Of a stretch of DNA of 30,035 bases, positions 1 through 7,372 are shown piece by piece (position 1 is the stretch's first letter; every line of letters begins with the position of its first letter). This stretch comes from Pseudaeromonas sp041441555. GTDB lineage: Bacteria; Pseudomonadota; Gammaproteobacteria; Enterobacterales; Aeromonadaceae. The translations under genes and the position numbers were made by a program. The notes beneath the pieces were generated by a model that saw nothing but the letters and a program-made list of their open reading frames with translations, had not been told where the DNA came from and did not search any database. The stretch covers positions 1 through 30,035 of the forward strand of contig JASDSW010000019.1 in NCBI GenBank assembly GCA_041441555.1. The letters are read 5' to 3'.

Positions 1-26
1 CAGACGATCTGCCTGTTCAAATTTCA

Positions 27-500
27 TTAACAAAGTGCGATCCCGCCCTGCTTGGTGACCCCGATCCGCAGCCCCTTGAGATCCTCATACCGCTCGAAAT
101 GCAGTCGCGGCAACGCCTCCTGAAGGGCAAAGAAATTCCAGCGAAACGAGATGTGGGACTGGCTTGGATAAAGCAGCCACGCCTCCCGCTCGGGACGATA
201 GGAGAGCGTCAGGTACATGTCGACACTCGGGTGGGGCTGCTGGCAGGAGTCCAGCGCCCGCAGCGCCGACGAGGTCAGCACCAGCTGATAGTGCAGCCCC
301 AAGCGCTGCATCAATTCGGCGAGGATATCCACATCGATCCCAACCGGCCGGTCCGCGCCATCCAGCCAGCGGTTCGGCTCATCGATCACCCCGATAACCC
401 GCAGCTCCCGTTGTGACTCGCCATGGGCCACCGCCGCCAGCAACAAACCGATACCCCACAGTCCAATCATCCAAGATCGTCCAACCACCCAAGATCGCAT
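27..500 (-). CDS. Periplasmic solute-binding protein, N-terminal part, probably frameshifted
   Basis: The product resembles the first lobe of a family-3 (amino-acid type) periplasmic solute-binding protein: a hydrophobic signal peptide ending near AHGES, then RVIGVIDEPNRWLDG, DVDILAELMQRLG and GLRIGVTKQG. I chose the ATG at 500 because an AAGGA lies 7 nt upstream; ATGs at 503 and 527 are alternatives. The frame stops at TAA (27-29) after about 157 residues, well short of the usual 230-280. The +1 frame stays open from there to the window edge and reads DRTLLMKFEQADRL, plausible continuation sequence, so a frameshift near 30-45 is likely. The rest of the gene lies outside the window, so I cannot tell a pseudogene from a sequencing error. 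No transporter permease is adjacent in the window, so the ligand is unknown. Confidence 0.65.
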   Translation of the reverse strand: MRSWVVGRSWMIGLWGIGLLLAAVAHGESQRELRVIGVIDEPNRWLDGADRPVGIDVDILAELMQRLGLHYQLVLTSSALRALDSCQQPHPSVDMYLTLSYRPEREAWLLYPSQSHISFRWNFFALQEALPRLHFERYEDLKGLRIGVTKQGGIALC

Positions 501-584
501 CATTCGATCCTTTGTCCTTTCAGTCATGACCGCCAGATCCGCGGCGGCTAAAGAGTCACTACCCTGGGTGATACAGGCAAACGC

Positions 585-610
585 GAGAGGCCGTCTTCGG
601 ACGGCCTCTC
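585..610 (-). terminator. Hairpin after aroC, probable terminator
   Basis: A perfect 11-bp stem (GAGAGGCCGTC/GACGGCCTCTC) closes a four-base loop, 25 nt beyond the aroC stop. On the plus strand the loop is TTCG closed by C-G. The minus strand has no clean T-run after the stem, so termination is inferred mainly from the strong stem and its position between aroC and the next gene. Confidence 0.55.
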
Positions 611-634
611 ATTTTGAGAAAAAGGAGCAGATGG

Positions 635-1723
635 TTATTTCAGATGTGGCGTCGTCGTCACCACATGGAGGTTCTGCGCCCGATGTCGCAGCAGATGATC
701 CATCAACACCAGAGCCAGCATGGCCTCGGCGATGGGTACCGCCCGGATACCCACACAGGGATCGTGCCGCCCCTTGGTGATCATCTCGGTCGGATTGCCG
801 TGGGTGTCGATGGTCTTGCCCGGCACCGTGATGCTGGAGGTGGGCTTGAGCGCAATGCTGGCGACGATGGACTGACCCGAGCTGATGCCCCCCAGAATAC
901 CGCCGGCATGGTTGCTGCTGAAGCCTTCGGGGCGCATCTCGTCGCGGTGCTCGGAGCCACGCTGTTCAACCACGGCGAAACCATCGCCGATCTCGACCCC
1001 TTTAACGGCATTGATGCCCATCAACGCATGGGCGATGTCGGCATCGAGGCGGTCAAAGACCGGTTCACCGAGACCCACCGGCACATTGTGCGCCACCACC
1101 TGCAGACGGGCGCCGATGGAGTCACCCTCTTTCTTCAGCTCCCGCATGAACTCATCCAGGGCCTCAAGCTTGTCCGGATCGGCAAAGAAGAAGGGGTTGG
1201 TCTCGATGACATCGCGTTCGACCCGCTCCCCCTTGATGGGGCCAAGCTGGGTCAGATAGCCGAAGATCTCGATGCCGAACTCCTGCTTCAGGTACTTCTT
1301 GGCGATGGCCCCGGCCGCGACTCGCATGGCGGTTTCACGGGCCGAGGAGCGGCCCCCGCCGCGGTAGTCGCGAACCCCGTATTTCTGGTGATAGGTGTAG
1401 TCGGCATGACCCGGGCGGAATAGATCCTGGATATCGGAGTAGTCCTTGGAGCGTTGGTCGGTATTTTCAATCAACAACCCAATCGAGGTACCAGTCGTCT
1501 TGCCCTCGAACACCCCGGAGAGGATTTTGACCTCATCCGGCTCTCGGCGCTGGGTGGTGAAACGGGAGGTTCCCGGCTTGCGACGATCCAGATCGTGCTG
1601 CAAGTCGGCCTCGCACAACTCCAAGCCGGGTGGGCAACCATCCACGACGGCGCCCAACGCCAGACCGTGACTCTCGCCGAAGGTGGTCACGCGAAAAAGC
1701 TGACCGAAGCTATTCCCTGCCAT
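635..1723 (-). CDS. aroC: Chorismate synthase
   Basis: AroC catalyses the last step of the shikimate pathway, turning 5-enolpyruvylshikimate-3-phosphate into chorismate with reduced FMN, in the cytoplasm. The 362-residue product is full length and carries the family signatures: GNSFGQLFRVTTFGESHG at the N-terminus, RRKPGTSRFTTQRREPDEV, RPGHADYTYHQKYG, and the arginine-rich DYRGGGRSSARETAMRVAAGAIAK, where substrate and flavin bind. The start is an ATG with AGGAG 11 nt upstream, and that SD lies just beyond the prmB stop. The genes are 7 nt apart, so aroC is almost certainly the second gene of a prmB-aroC operon, as in E. coli. A strong hairpin follows. Confidence 0.98.
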   Translation of the reverse strand: MAGNSFGQLFRVTTFGESHGLALGAVVDGCPPGLELCEADLQHDLDRRKPGTSRFTTQRREPDEVKILSGVFEGKTTGTSIGLLIENTDQRSKDYSDIQDLFRPGHADYTYHQKYGVRDYRGGGRSSARETAMRVAAGAIAKKYLKQEFGIEIFGYLTQLGPIKGERVERDVIETNPFFFADPDKLEALDEFMRELKKEGDSIGARLQVVAHNVPVGLGEPVFDRLDADIAHALMGINAVKGVEIGDGFAVVEQRGSEHRDEMRPEGFSSNHAGGILGGISSGQSIVASIALKPTSSITVPGKTIDTHGNPTEMITKGRHDPCVGIRAVPIAEAMLALVLMDHLLRHRAQNLHVVTTTPHLK

Positions 1724-1730
1724 AACTTAA

Positions 1731-2666
1731 TTAACTCCTGTAAGCGGCGAACTGCTCGCCATTCGCATCCAATTGCGCCTTGGTTATTACAAATACGCCG
1801 TGCCCGCCCTGCTCAAACTCCACCCAGGTGAACGGCACATCCGGGAACTGCTGTTGCAGGTGGACATAGCTGTTGCCGACCTCGACCACCAGCACACCCG
1901 CCTCGCTCAGCCGCTCGGCCGCCGTCGCCAGGATGCGTTTGGCCAGGATCAGGCCGTCATCCCCGGCCGCCAGCGCCAGCTCCGGCTCATGACGGAACTC
2001 ATCGGGCAGATCGAACATATCCTCGGCATCGACATAGGGCGGGTTGGAGACGATCAGATCGTAGGTCAAACCGACCGGCAGATCGTCCATCAGATCCGAG
2101 GCCATCGGGATGACCTGCTCTTCCAGGCCATACATCTCGATGTTGATCTGGGTGACATCCAGCGCATCCGGCGAGATGTCGATCGCATCGACCTCCGCCT
2201 CCGGGAAGGCCTGGGCCAGGGCAATGGCGATACAACCGGAGCCGGTACACAGATCCATCACCCGCCGCGGCTCATGGTTGAGCCAGGGGGCAAAGCGCTT
2301 GCCGATGAGCTCGCCAATGGGAGAGCGCGGCACTATGACCCGTTCATCGACATAAAATTCCAGACCGCAAAACCAAGCCTTGTTGGTCAGATAGGCGGCC
2401 GGGATCCGCTCATCGACCCGGCGGGCCACGAGATCCGCCAGATGCTGACGCTCAGAGCGCGTCAAGCGCGAGGTGCGGATCTCTTCGCTGATATAGGGCG
2501 GCAGATGCAGACTCGGCAGAATGAGCTGAACCGCTTCATCCCAGGCGTTATCGGTACCGTGACCATAAAACAGCCCGGCGGCATTAAACTGACTGACCGC
2601 CCAGCGCATCATGTCGTTGACGGTACGCAGCTCGCTGACCGCCTCGTCGATGATTATCTTTTCCAA
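1731..2666 (-). CDS. prmB: Ribosomal protein L3 glutamine N5-methyltransferase
   Basis: PrmB methylates a glutamine side chain of ribosomal protein L3 with S-adenosylmethionine. The sequence shows the PrmB N-terminal part (YGHGTDNAWDEAVQLILPSL), AYLTNKAWFCGLEFYVDERVIVPRSPIGELI, the SAM-binding MDLCTGSGCIAIALA and the catalytic NPPY of Gln methyltransferases. The frame can be extended to a GTG at 2699, but I prefer a TTG at 2666: it has GGAGG exactly 5 nt upstream, its product (LEKIIIDEAVSELRTV) lines up with the E. coli start (MDKIFVDEAVNEL), and it gives 311 residues against about 310 in E. coli. It is divergent from smrB across about 66 nt and is followed after 7 nt by aroC. Confidence 0.95.
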   Translation of the reverse strand: MEKIIIDEAVSELRTVNDMMRWAVSQFNAAGLFYGHGTDNAWDEAVQLILPSLHLPPYISEEIRTSRLTRSERQHLADLVARRVDERIPAAYLTNKAWFCGLEFYVDERVIVPRSPIGELIGKRFAPWLNHEPRRVMDLCTGSGCIAIALAQAFPEAEVDAIDISPDALDVTQINIEMYGLEEQVIPMASDLMDDLPVGLTYDLIVSNPPYVDAEDMFDLPDEFRHEPELALAAGDDGLILAKRILATAAERLSEAGVLVVEVGNSYVHLQQQFPDVPFTWVEFEQGGHGVFVITKAQLDANGEQFAAYRS

Positions 2667-2732
2667 AACCGCCTCCGGGTCGAGTAGAATTCGGGACACT
2701 TATCCCAGATTAAAATTGCAGGTACCTGATTG

Positions 2733-3281
2733 ATGAAGAAAAAATCAGCGCTCGACGAACAGGATCTAGTCCTGTTCCAGGAGGCCGTCGCCGGTACCCG
2801 CCCAATTAGGCAGGATACCATAAGTCCCACCCATAGACCGGTCAAGCAGAAAGCGCTACTGCGGGAAGTTCGTGAAACCTTGGGGGTAAGCCATTACTTT
2901 TCCGATGAATTTGTCCCCCATCTGAGCGATGAGGGGCCCATGCGCTATGTGCGCGGCGATGTCTCCAGTTTTGAGGTCAAACGGCTCAGACGCGGCGACT
3001 ACTATCCGGATATGCTGCTGGACCTGCACGGTCTATCGCAGCAGCAGGCCAAGCTGGAAATCGCCGCCCTGCTCGAAGCCTGTCGGCGCCAGCAGATCCG
3101 CTGCGCCTGTGTCATGCATGGCCACGGCAAGAATGTCCTCAAGCAGAAGGTACCGCTCTGGTTGGCGCAACACCCATTGGTCGAGGCCTTCCACCAGGCC
3201 CCTCGCGAATGGGGGGGCGATGCCGCCCTGCTGGTACTGATCGAGCAAAGCGACGCGGCCGCCGCCTCGTTCAAGCGTTAA
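2733..3281 (+). CDS. smrB: Ribosome rescue endonuclease SmrB
   Basis: SmrB is a small Smr-domain nuclease that cleaves mRNA between collided ribosomes and so starts rescue of stalled translation. The 182-residue product has the family N-terminal region (MKKKSALDEQDLVLFQEAVAGTRPIRQDT) and SHYFSDEF. The Smr domain follows, with DLHGLSQQQAK (the DLHG motif) and CVMHGHGKNVLKQKVPLWLAQHP (the HGHGK motif), then FHQAPREWGGDAALLVLI. The start is the ATG at 2733; a TTG just before it at 2730 is in frame but unneeded. An AGG lies 10 nt upstream. It is divergent from prmB, a typical gammaproteobacterial arrangement, and its stop TAA overlaps the stop of the convergent methyltransferase gene. Confidence 0.96.
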   Translation: MKKKSALDEQDLVLFQEAVAGTRPIRQDTISPTHRPVKQKALLREVRETLGVSHYFSDEFVPHLSDEGPMRYVRGDVSSFEVKRLRRGDYYPDMLLDLHGLSQQQAKLEIAALLEACRRQQIRCACVMHGHGKNVLKQKVPLWLAQHPLVEAFHQAPREWGGDAALLVLIEQSDAAAASFKR

Positions 3282-4471
3282 TCCCGCTCGGCGTGGATCA
3301 AGAGGTTGCGCGGTGTCAGGTGACGCGGGCAAAACTCGCTGATCGCCACTCGATAGCCCTGCTCCTGCAGGAACAGGGCGCGATCCAGCGCGAGCCAAAG
3401 CTCCAGCGGACGGCGAAACAGATGGCGGACCAGCTCCATGCGCGCCACCACGGGGAGTCGCGCCGCCCCAGCCTGTTCAAAACTGGCGACTTGCGTCGGC
3501 GTCATCTCCGGCGGCAGGCTCAGCCCCTTCACCGCCAGCGCCCAGTGCGCAAACTCGACGAAAGAGCCGGAGAGCCAGCGTTTCTGTAGATTCGGCACCG
3601 GCAGATACTCATCCACCCCGCGTAACTGCCGTTGCAGCAGATCAAAGCCCAGCCGCCAGGTCAGCTCGATATTGCGCAGCCGCCGCTCCCGCTCCCCCGC
3701 CGTCACCGTCTCCTGCACCGTCATGCGCAGATCCTGAGTCGTTAACCGCAAGGCTGAGGCTTGTGCCGCCTGAGACATCGGCGAATAACTCGCCCCGGCA
3801 ATCAGGTGATAGCAGCAAGGCGAGATGCTCAATGCCCGGGTGTGGCGTTGCGCCGCCACCTGGAGCAGACGCATATGCAACTCCCCACAGGCGTGCAGCG
3901 CCACCGCGTGCTGCTGCGGCTGCACCAGGGCCTGGGCCTGGGCCGAGAAGGCATCGCCCTGCACGAAGTGCATCGGCACTCGGGCCCGTTTGGCCAGCCG
4001 CTCTCCGGCCTCGCACAGCTCGGCTTGCCACTCCAGGCTGAGCACCGGCTGCCCGCTTTGAAAGGCCAGTAGCCGTCCCAGATGACCTTTGCCCGCACAC
4101 CACTCCAATACGGGGCCGCGCACGCCGGGCATGGCGGCCGCAAAGTGGCGCAACTGCTGCCATTTACGACCCGGAATATAGTTGCCCAGCCCATCGGGGA
4201 CCGGCACAAGCGGCGCCTGACTCTGGGGCAGTTCACACAGCTCGGTCAGCAGCTCGAGCTCAGGAAACCAGGGGTTGAGCAACGCCTGCAAGGCAGACGG
4301 CTCGGCTTCCAGTGCAAAAACCTGCTCCGTGGTCAGCCGATCCAGGCAGGCGGCCAACGCCGGTGTCGACTGCCGCCAACAGTTATCCCGCCAGTGAAAC
4401 GGCTGGCACTGCCAAAACGGGCGATAACGAGTGAGCAGTTGATCCAGGGCGGCAAAACGGTCTACTAACAT
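3278..4471 (-). CDS. SAM-dependent methyltransferase of unknown substrate
   Basis: This is a roughly 397-residue protein with a Rossmann-type methyltransferase core. Residues 121-132 read VLEWCAGKGHLG, a SAM-binding motif I, followed by an acidic residue at the end of strand 2 (SLEW), QGDAF and LHACGELHMRLL, and a cysteine-rich SISPCCYHLIAG. This arrangement resembles the Methyltransf_32 (GSTCD-like) group, a family level guess. The substrate is not evident. The frame stays open to 4615, but that would add 48 residues reaching almost to the divergent ybjL start. The ATG at 4471 (MLVDRFAALDQLL) begins recognisable helical sequence and is preferred, although its SD is weak (purine-rich AAAGAAAAG). 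The stop shares TTAA with the smrB stop, so the two genes converge with a 4-nt overlap. Confidence 0.85.
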   Translation of the reverse strand: MLVDRFAALDQLLTRYRPFWQCQPFHWRDNCWRQSTPALAACLDRLTTEQVFALEAEPSALQALLNPWFPELELLTELCELPQSQAPLVPVPDGLGNYIPGRKWQQLRHFAAAMPGVRGPVLEWCAGKGHLGRLLAFQSGQPVLSLEWQAELCEAGERLAKRARVPMHFVQGDAFSAQAQALVQPQQHAVALHACGELHMRLLQVAAQRHTRALSISPCCYHLIAGASYSPMSQAAQASALRLTTQDLRMTVQETVTAGERERRLRNIELTWRLGFDLLQRQLRGVDEYLPVPNLQKRWLSGSFVEFAHWALAVKGLSLPPEMTPTQVASFEQAGAARLPVVARMELVRHLFRRPLELWLALDRALFLQEQGYRVAISEFCPRHLTPRNLLIHAERD

Positions 4472-4626
4472 CGGCACAGATCTTTTCTTTGGTGTTACGA
4501 AAAAAACCAGGCGGCAGTTTATCGGGCCAGTGAGCCAATCACCAGCCACAAAGCAGGAACAACACTTCATCATTGTGTTGCCCGAGGGCATAATGTCGTT
4601 ACTTTCATCTACCAAAATTGCTTTTT
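4472..4626. promoter_or_regulatory. Divergent promoter region, methyltransferase/ybjL
   Basis: These 155 nt separate two divergent starts and must hold both promoters. A 6-bp inverted repeat, CAACAC (4560-4565) and GTGTTG (4575-4580), could be an operator. A -10-like CATAAT lies at 4589-4594 on the plus strand, with only a poor -35 (TTCATC, 4566-4571). No strong consensus promoter is visible. Confidence 0.3.
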
Positions 4627-6315
4627 ATGACCATTGATATAACCAATATGCTTCACATGAATGAGGTCTTGCTGATTTTTGTGGTGCTCGGTATCGGACT
4701 GCTGGTTGGCAAGCTGCGTATTGGTTCGTTTCAAATTGGCAACACCATCGGGGTGCTGTTTACCGCTCTGCTGTTTGGCCAAATTGGCTTCACTCTCACC
4801 AGCAGCGCGGGCAACATCGCCTTCATGCTGTTCATCTTTGCCGTCGGCATTGAGGCCGGGCCCCACTTTTTCAGCGTGTTTCTGCGCGATGACCTGCGCT
4901 ATATCAGCCTCTCGTTGGTCATCCTCAGCTCGGCCCTGCTGCTCACCTTTGCGCTGGCCAAGCTCTTTGATTTTGGTCCAGGCTTGGCCGCCGGTCTGCT
5001 GGCCGGAGCCCGCACCTCGACACCGGCACTGGTGGGCGCCCAAGACAGTCTGCAAAGTGGCTATCTGGCCATACCGCATAACACCAGCATCAGCCAGCTA
5101 CTCGACAACATGAGCGTCGGCTATGCCCTCACCTACATGATCGGTCTGCTGGGGCTGATGCTGGTAGTCCGCTATCTGCCAGGACTGTGCAAGCTGGATC
5201 TGTGTGAAGAGGCTCATAAGATCGCCCGCGAACGGGGGCTATCCGACCACTATGGTCACAAGACCTATCTGCCGATTATTCGGGCCTACCGGGTCGGCAC
5301 CGAGTTGGCTAACTGGATCGGTGGCCGCACTCTGCGCGAGACCGGCATCTATCCGCATACGGGGTGTTACATCGAGCGGCTGCGCCGCAATGGCATCGTA
5401 GCGGCCAGCCCGGATGGCAATACCATCATCCAGGAGGGGGATGATATTGCCCTGCTCGGCTACCCGGAGAGCCATGAAAAACTCGATCTGAGCTATCGCA
5501 CCGGCAAGGAGGTGTTCGATCGGGATCTACTGGATCTGCAGATTGTCACCGAAGAGATCGTGGTCAAGAACGACAACTACGTTGGCAAGTATCTGGTCGA
5601 GTTGAATCTCAGTGGCAAGGGCTGTTTCTTGAACCGCATCGTCCGCTCGCAGATCGAGATGCCGCTGGATCGCAACATCATGCTGCAAAAAGGTGACGTG
5701 CTGCAGATCAGTGGTGAAAAGCACCGAGTCGAACGGCTGGCCAGCCGCATCGGCTTCATCAGCATTCATAGCCAGGCTTCCGATCTGGTAGCCTTCAGTA
5801 GCTTTTTCGTCTGTGGCCTGCTCATTGGTAGCATCTCGCTGGTCTTTGGCCCCGTCCAATTCGGTCTGGGCAATGCGGTCGGCCTGCTGCTGGGTGGTAT
5901 CTTCATGGGCTATCTGGGATCAACCCATCCCACCGTCGGCTATATCCCCTCGGGAGTGCTGCGCTTTATCAAGGATCTGGGGCTGACGCTGTTCATGGCC
6001 AGCATCGGCCTCAAGGCTGGCGGCGGTGTCTTGAGCCATCTGAACGACAATGGCTTACTGGTGCTGGCGGCCGGTGCCGTGGTCGCCGTGCTCCCCGTAC
6101 TGATTGGCTATCTGTTTGGCATTCACGTGCTGAAGATGAATCCGGCGCTGCTGTTAGGGGCCATTACCGGTGCCCGCACCTCGGCGCCGGCCATGGAGCT
6201 GGTCAATGGCATGTCAGGCAGCTCGATCCCGGCCTTGGGCTATGCCGGCACCTATGCGGTGGCCAACGTCCTGCTGACGCTGGCAGGCACCCTGATCATC
6301 GCCTTCTGGTTTTAG
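4627..6315 (+). CDS. ybjL: YbjL-type putative transporter (aspartate:alanine exchanger family)
   Basis: This is an inner-membrane protein of the AAE (aspartate:alanine exchanger) family, very close in layout to E. coli YbjL. Two hydrophobic halves of about five or six helices each (residues ~10-190 and ~385-562) flank two cytoplasmic RCK_C/TrkA_C-type regulatory domains (~200-375; GCYIERLRRNGIVAASPDG and GCFLNRIVRSQIEMPLDRNIMLQKGDVLQISG). The repeated family motif appears in each half as AGARTSTPAL and TGARTSAPAMEL. I chose the ATG at 4627, giving 562 residues (YbjL has 561), because the N-terminus then aligns without extension; no clear SD precedes it, and ATGs at 4648 and 4657 are possible. 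YbjL has no proven substrate. The gene stands alone. Confidence 0.93.
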   Translation: MTIDITNMLHMNEVLLIFVVLGIGLLVGKLRIGSFQIGNTIGVLFTALLFGQIGFTLTSSAGNIAFMLFIFAVGIEAGPHFFSVFLRDDLRYISLSLVILSSALLLTFALAKLFDFGPGLAAGLLAGARTSTPALVGAQDSLQSGYLAIPHNTSISQLLDNMSVGYALTYMIGLLGLMLVVRYLPGLCKLDLCEEAHKIARERGLSDHYGHKTYLPIIRAYRVGTELANWIGGRTLRETGIYPHTGCYIERLRRNGIVAASPDGNTIIQEGDDIALLGYPESHEKLDLSYRTGKEVFDRDLLDLQIVTEEIVVKNDNYVGKYLVELNLSGKGCFLNRIVRSQIEMPLDRNIMLQKGDVLQISGEKHRVERLASRIGFISIHSQASDLVAFSSFFVCGLLIGSISLVFGPVQFGLGNAVGLLLGGIFMGYLGSTHPTVGYIPSGVLRFIKDLGLTLFMASIGLKAGGGVLSHLNDNGLLVLAAGAVVAVLPVLIGYLFGIHVLKMNPALLLGAITGARTSAPAMELVNGMSGSSIPALGYAGTYAVANVLLTLAGTLIIAFWF

Positions 6316-6380
6316 TTGAGGACGAACAACCGCCTCTTCCTCTTTCGTAGAACACTCGGGATTCAAGATCCCGCAGGCAC

Positions 6381-6407
6381 AAAAAAGGCTGCCTTTTAAG
6401 GCAGCCT
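6381..6407 (-). terminator. Rho-independent terminator of the 67-residue gene
   Basis: AGGCTGCC (6386-6393) pairs with GGCAGCCT (6400-6407), extended by two A-T pairs. Read on the minus strand the stem is followed by six Ts (6381-6386), a classic intrinsic terminator 16 nt after the stop of the small gene. The stem could also help to end ybjL transcription from the other side, although no T-run follows on that strand. Confidence 0.85.
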
Positions 6408-6422
6408 CTGGCGGGTTTTCCA

Positions 6423-6626
6423 TCACGCGGCTTTGGAGAGTTCATCGATGGTGGTATTGACCTCGGTCACCGTATTCTTGTGGACTCGATCGGCCGTGAT
6501 TGGCATCACCAGTTGGCCGCGGTCGAACTCATAGCCCCCTCGCCCTTGAATATAGATGCGCCCCTTGAAGAAGGTCTTGACGTATTTGGCAATCATGACC
6601 GGCAGGTATTTTTTGAAAATTCTCAT
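6423..6626 (-). CDS. Small conserved-looking protein of unknown function (67 aa)
   Basis: I do not recognise this protein. It starts with a basic, hydrophobic stretch (MRIFKKYLPVMIAKYVKTFFKG) that could form an amphipathic membrane-associated helix, continues with YIQGRGGYEFDRGQLVMPIT, and ends in a Thr-rich, helix-prone tail. It looks real for three reasons: the ATG has an AGGG 9 nt upstream, a good intrinsic terminator follows 16 nt after the stop, and an AT-rich promoter-like stretch precedes it. It lies downstream of sixA on the same strand, with 131 nt between them, so it probably has its own promoter. The positive N-terminus and lack of a signal-peptide cleavage site favour a cytoplasmic or inner-face location, which is inference only. 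Confidence 0.75.
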   Translation of the reverse strand: MRIFKKYLPVMIAKYVKTFFKGRIYIQGRGGYEFDRGQLVMPITADRVHKNTVTEVNTTIDELSKAA

Positions 6627-6682
6627 TATTTTTTACCCTTTTCTCAAACCACGCAGAGTTAGGCATAGTTTAGTTGGAAAAG

Positions 6683-6713
6683 TTCCGCACAACTGAGATA
6701 TCTATCTGCGGAA
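6683..6713. promoter_or_regulatory. Inverted repeat upstream of the 67-residue gene
   Basis: TTCCGCA (6683-6689) and TGCGGAA (6707-6713) form a perfect 7-bp inverted repeat around 17 nt that contain the palindrome AGATATCT (6696-6703). It lies between sixA and the small gene in an AT-rich stretch. In the direction of transcription the T-run comes before the hairpin, so it does not look like a sixA terminator. An operator or a leader hairpin is more likely. Confidence 0.35.
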
Positions 6714-6757
6714 AAGAAAAAAACAGCGAGAATTGACTAAAAAGCGTGAGCTACTAC

Positions 6758-7222
6758 CTATTTTTTTAACAAATGCGGCGCCTGCTGCCACAGCAGTTGG
6801 CCCTGGGCATCCTGCAGCTCGACCGCCACCATGGCCGAGGTCACAAACATGGGAGGGGTCTGCACCGGGCAGAGATCGGCGACCAGATATCCCACCAACG
6901 GCAGGTGGCTGATCACCAGCAGATTTTCCACCTCGCCTGCTAGGGCGCGCAGGTAATCGGCCACCGGGCCAGCATGACCATGCGGAACCAATTCATCCAG
7001 CACATCGACCCGAACCTCACCGAATAGATCGCCGATGGTTTGCCAGGTTTGCTGAGCCCGCAGGTAGGGACTGACCAGTACCCGATCCAGATGCGGCAGC
7101 TGTTGCCGCAACCAGAGGGCCATGGTGCGGGATTGTTCCCGGCCGAGGGAGGTCAAGGCACGAGCCGCATCATCATCGGCGCCCAATACGGCATCGCCGT
7201 GACGCATTACTACGACTTTCAT
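6758..7222 (-). CDS. sixA: Phosphohistidine phosphatase SixA
   Basis: SixA is a small cytoplasmic phosphatase of the histidine-acid (phosphoglycerate mutase-like) superfamily that removes phosphate from histidine phosphocarriers; in E. coli it acts on the PTS-Ntr protein NPr. The 154-residue product begins MKVVVMRHGDA, giving the catalytic RHG motif (Arg7-His8-Gly9). It also has SLGREQ, VSPYLRAQQTW (a second conserved Arg) and LLVISHLPLVGYL (the second catalytic His). The length fits the family (about 160). It starts at an ATG divergent from the M16 peptidase gene. No terminator-like stem-loop follows directly. Confidence 0.95.
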   Translation of the reverse strand: MKVVVMRHGDAVLGADDDAARALTSLGREQSRTMALWLRQQLPHLDRVLVSPYLRAQQTWQTIGDLFGEVRVDVLDELVPHGHAGPVADYLRALAGEVENLLVISHLPLVGYLVADLCPVQTPPMFVTSAMVAVELQDAQGQLLWQQAPHLLKK

Positions 7223-7372
7223 TCGACAAGATCCCCTAGTCAGCGAAATAAAAACAGCGCGAGTTTACTGGCTTAGCCGAGTCTCCACAATGGGCACTCC
7301 CCGCATAAACGGTTTGCGCCCTCTGGGGAGCCAGCCGATAATGACTCAGAAGATCAATAAATTGAGTCCACC

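Noticed and set aside
614..1423. A long open frame on the plus strand opposite aroC, and similar long frames opposite prmB (1773-2687), the M16 peptidase (8162-9223) and rpsA (24870-26066)
   Set aside because: Each lies fully antisense to a well-supported gene. Their compositions look like mirror images of coding sequence in GC-rich or codon-biased DNA, with no recognisable domains.
4472..4615. A 48-residue N-terminal extension of the methyltransferase
   Set aside because: It would run almost into the divergent ybjL start, leaving no promoter space, and has no domain-like sequence.
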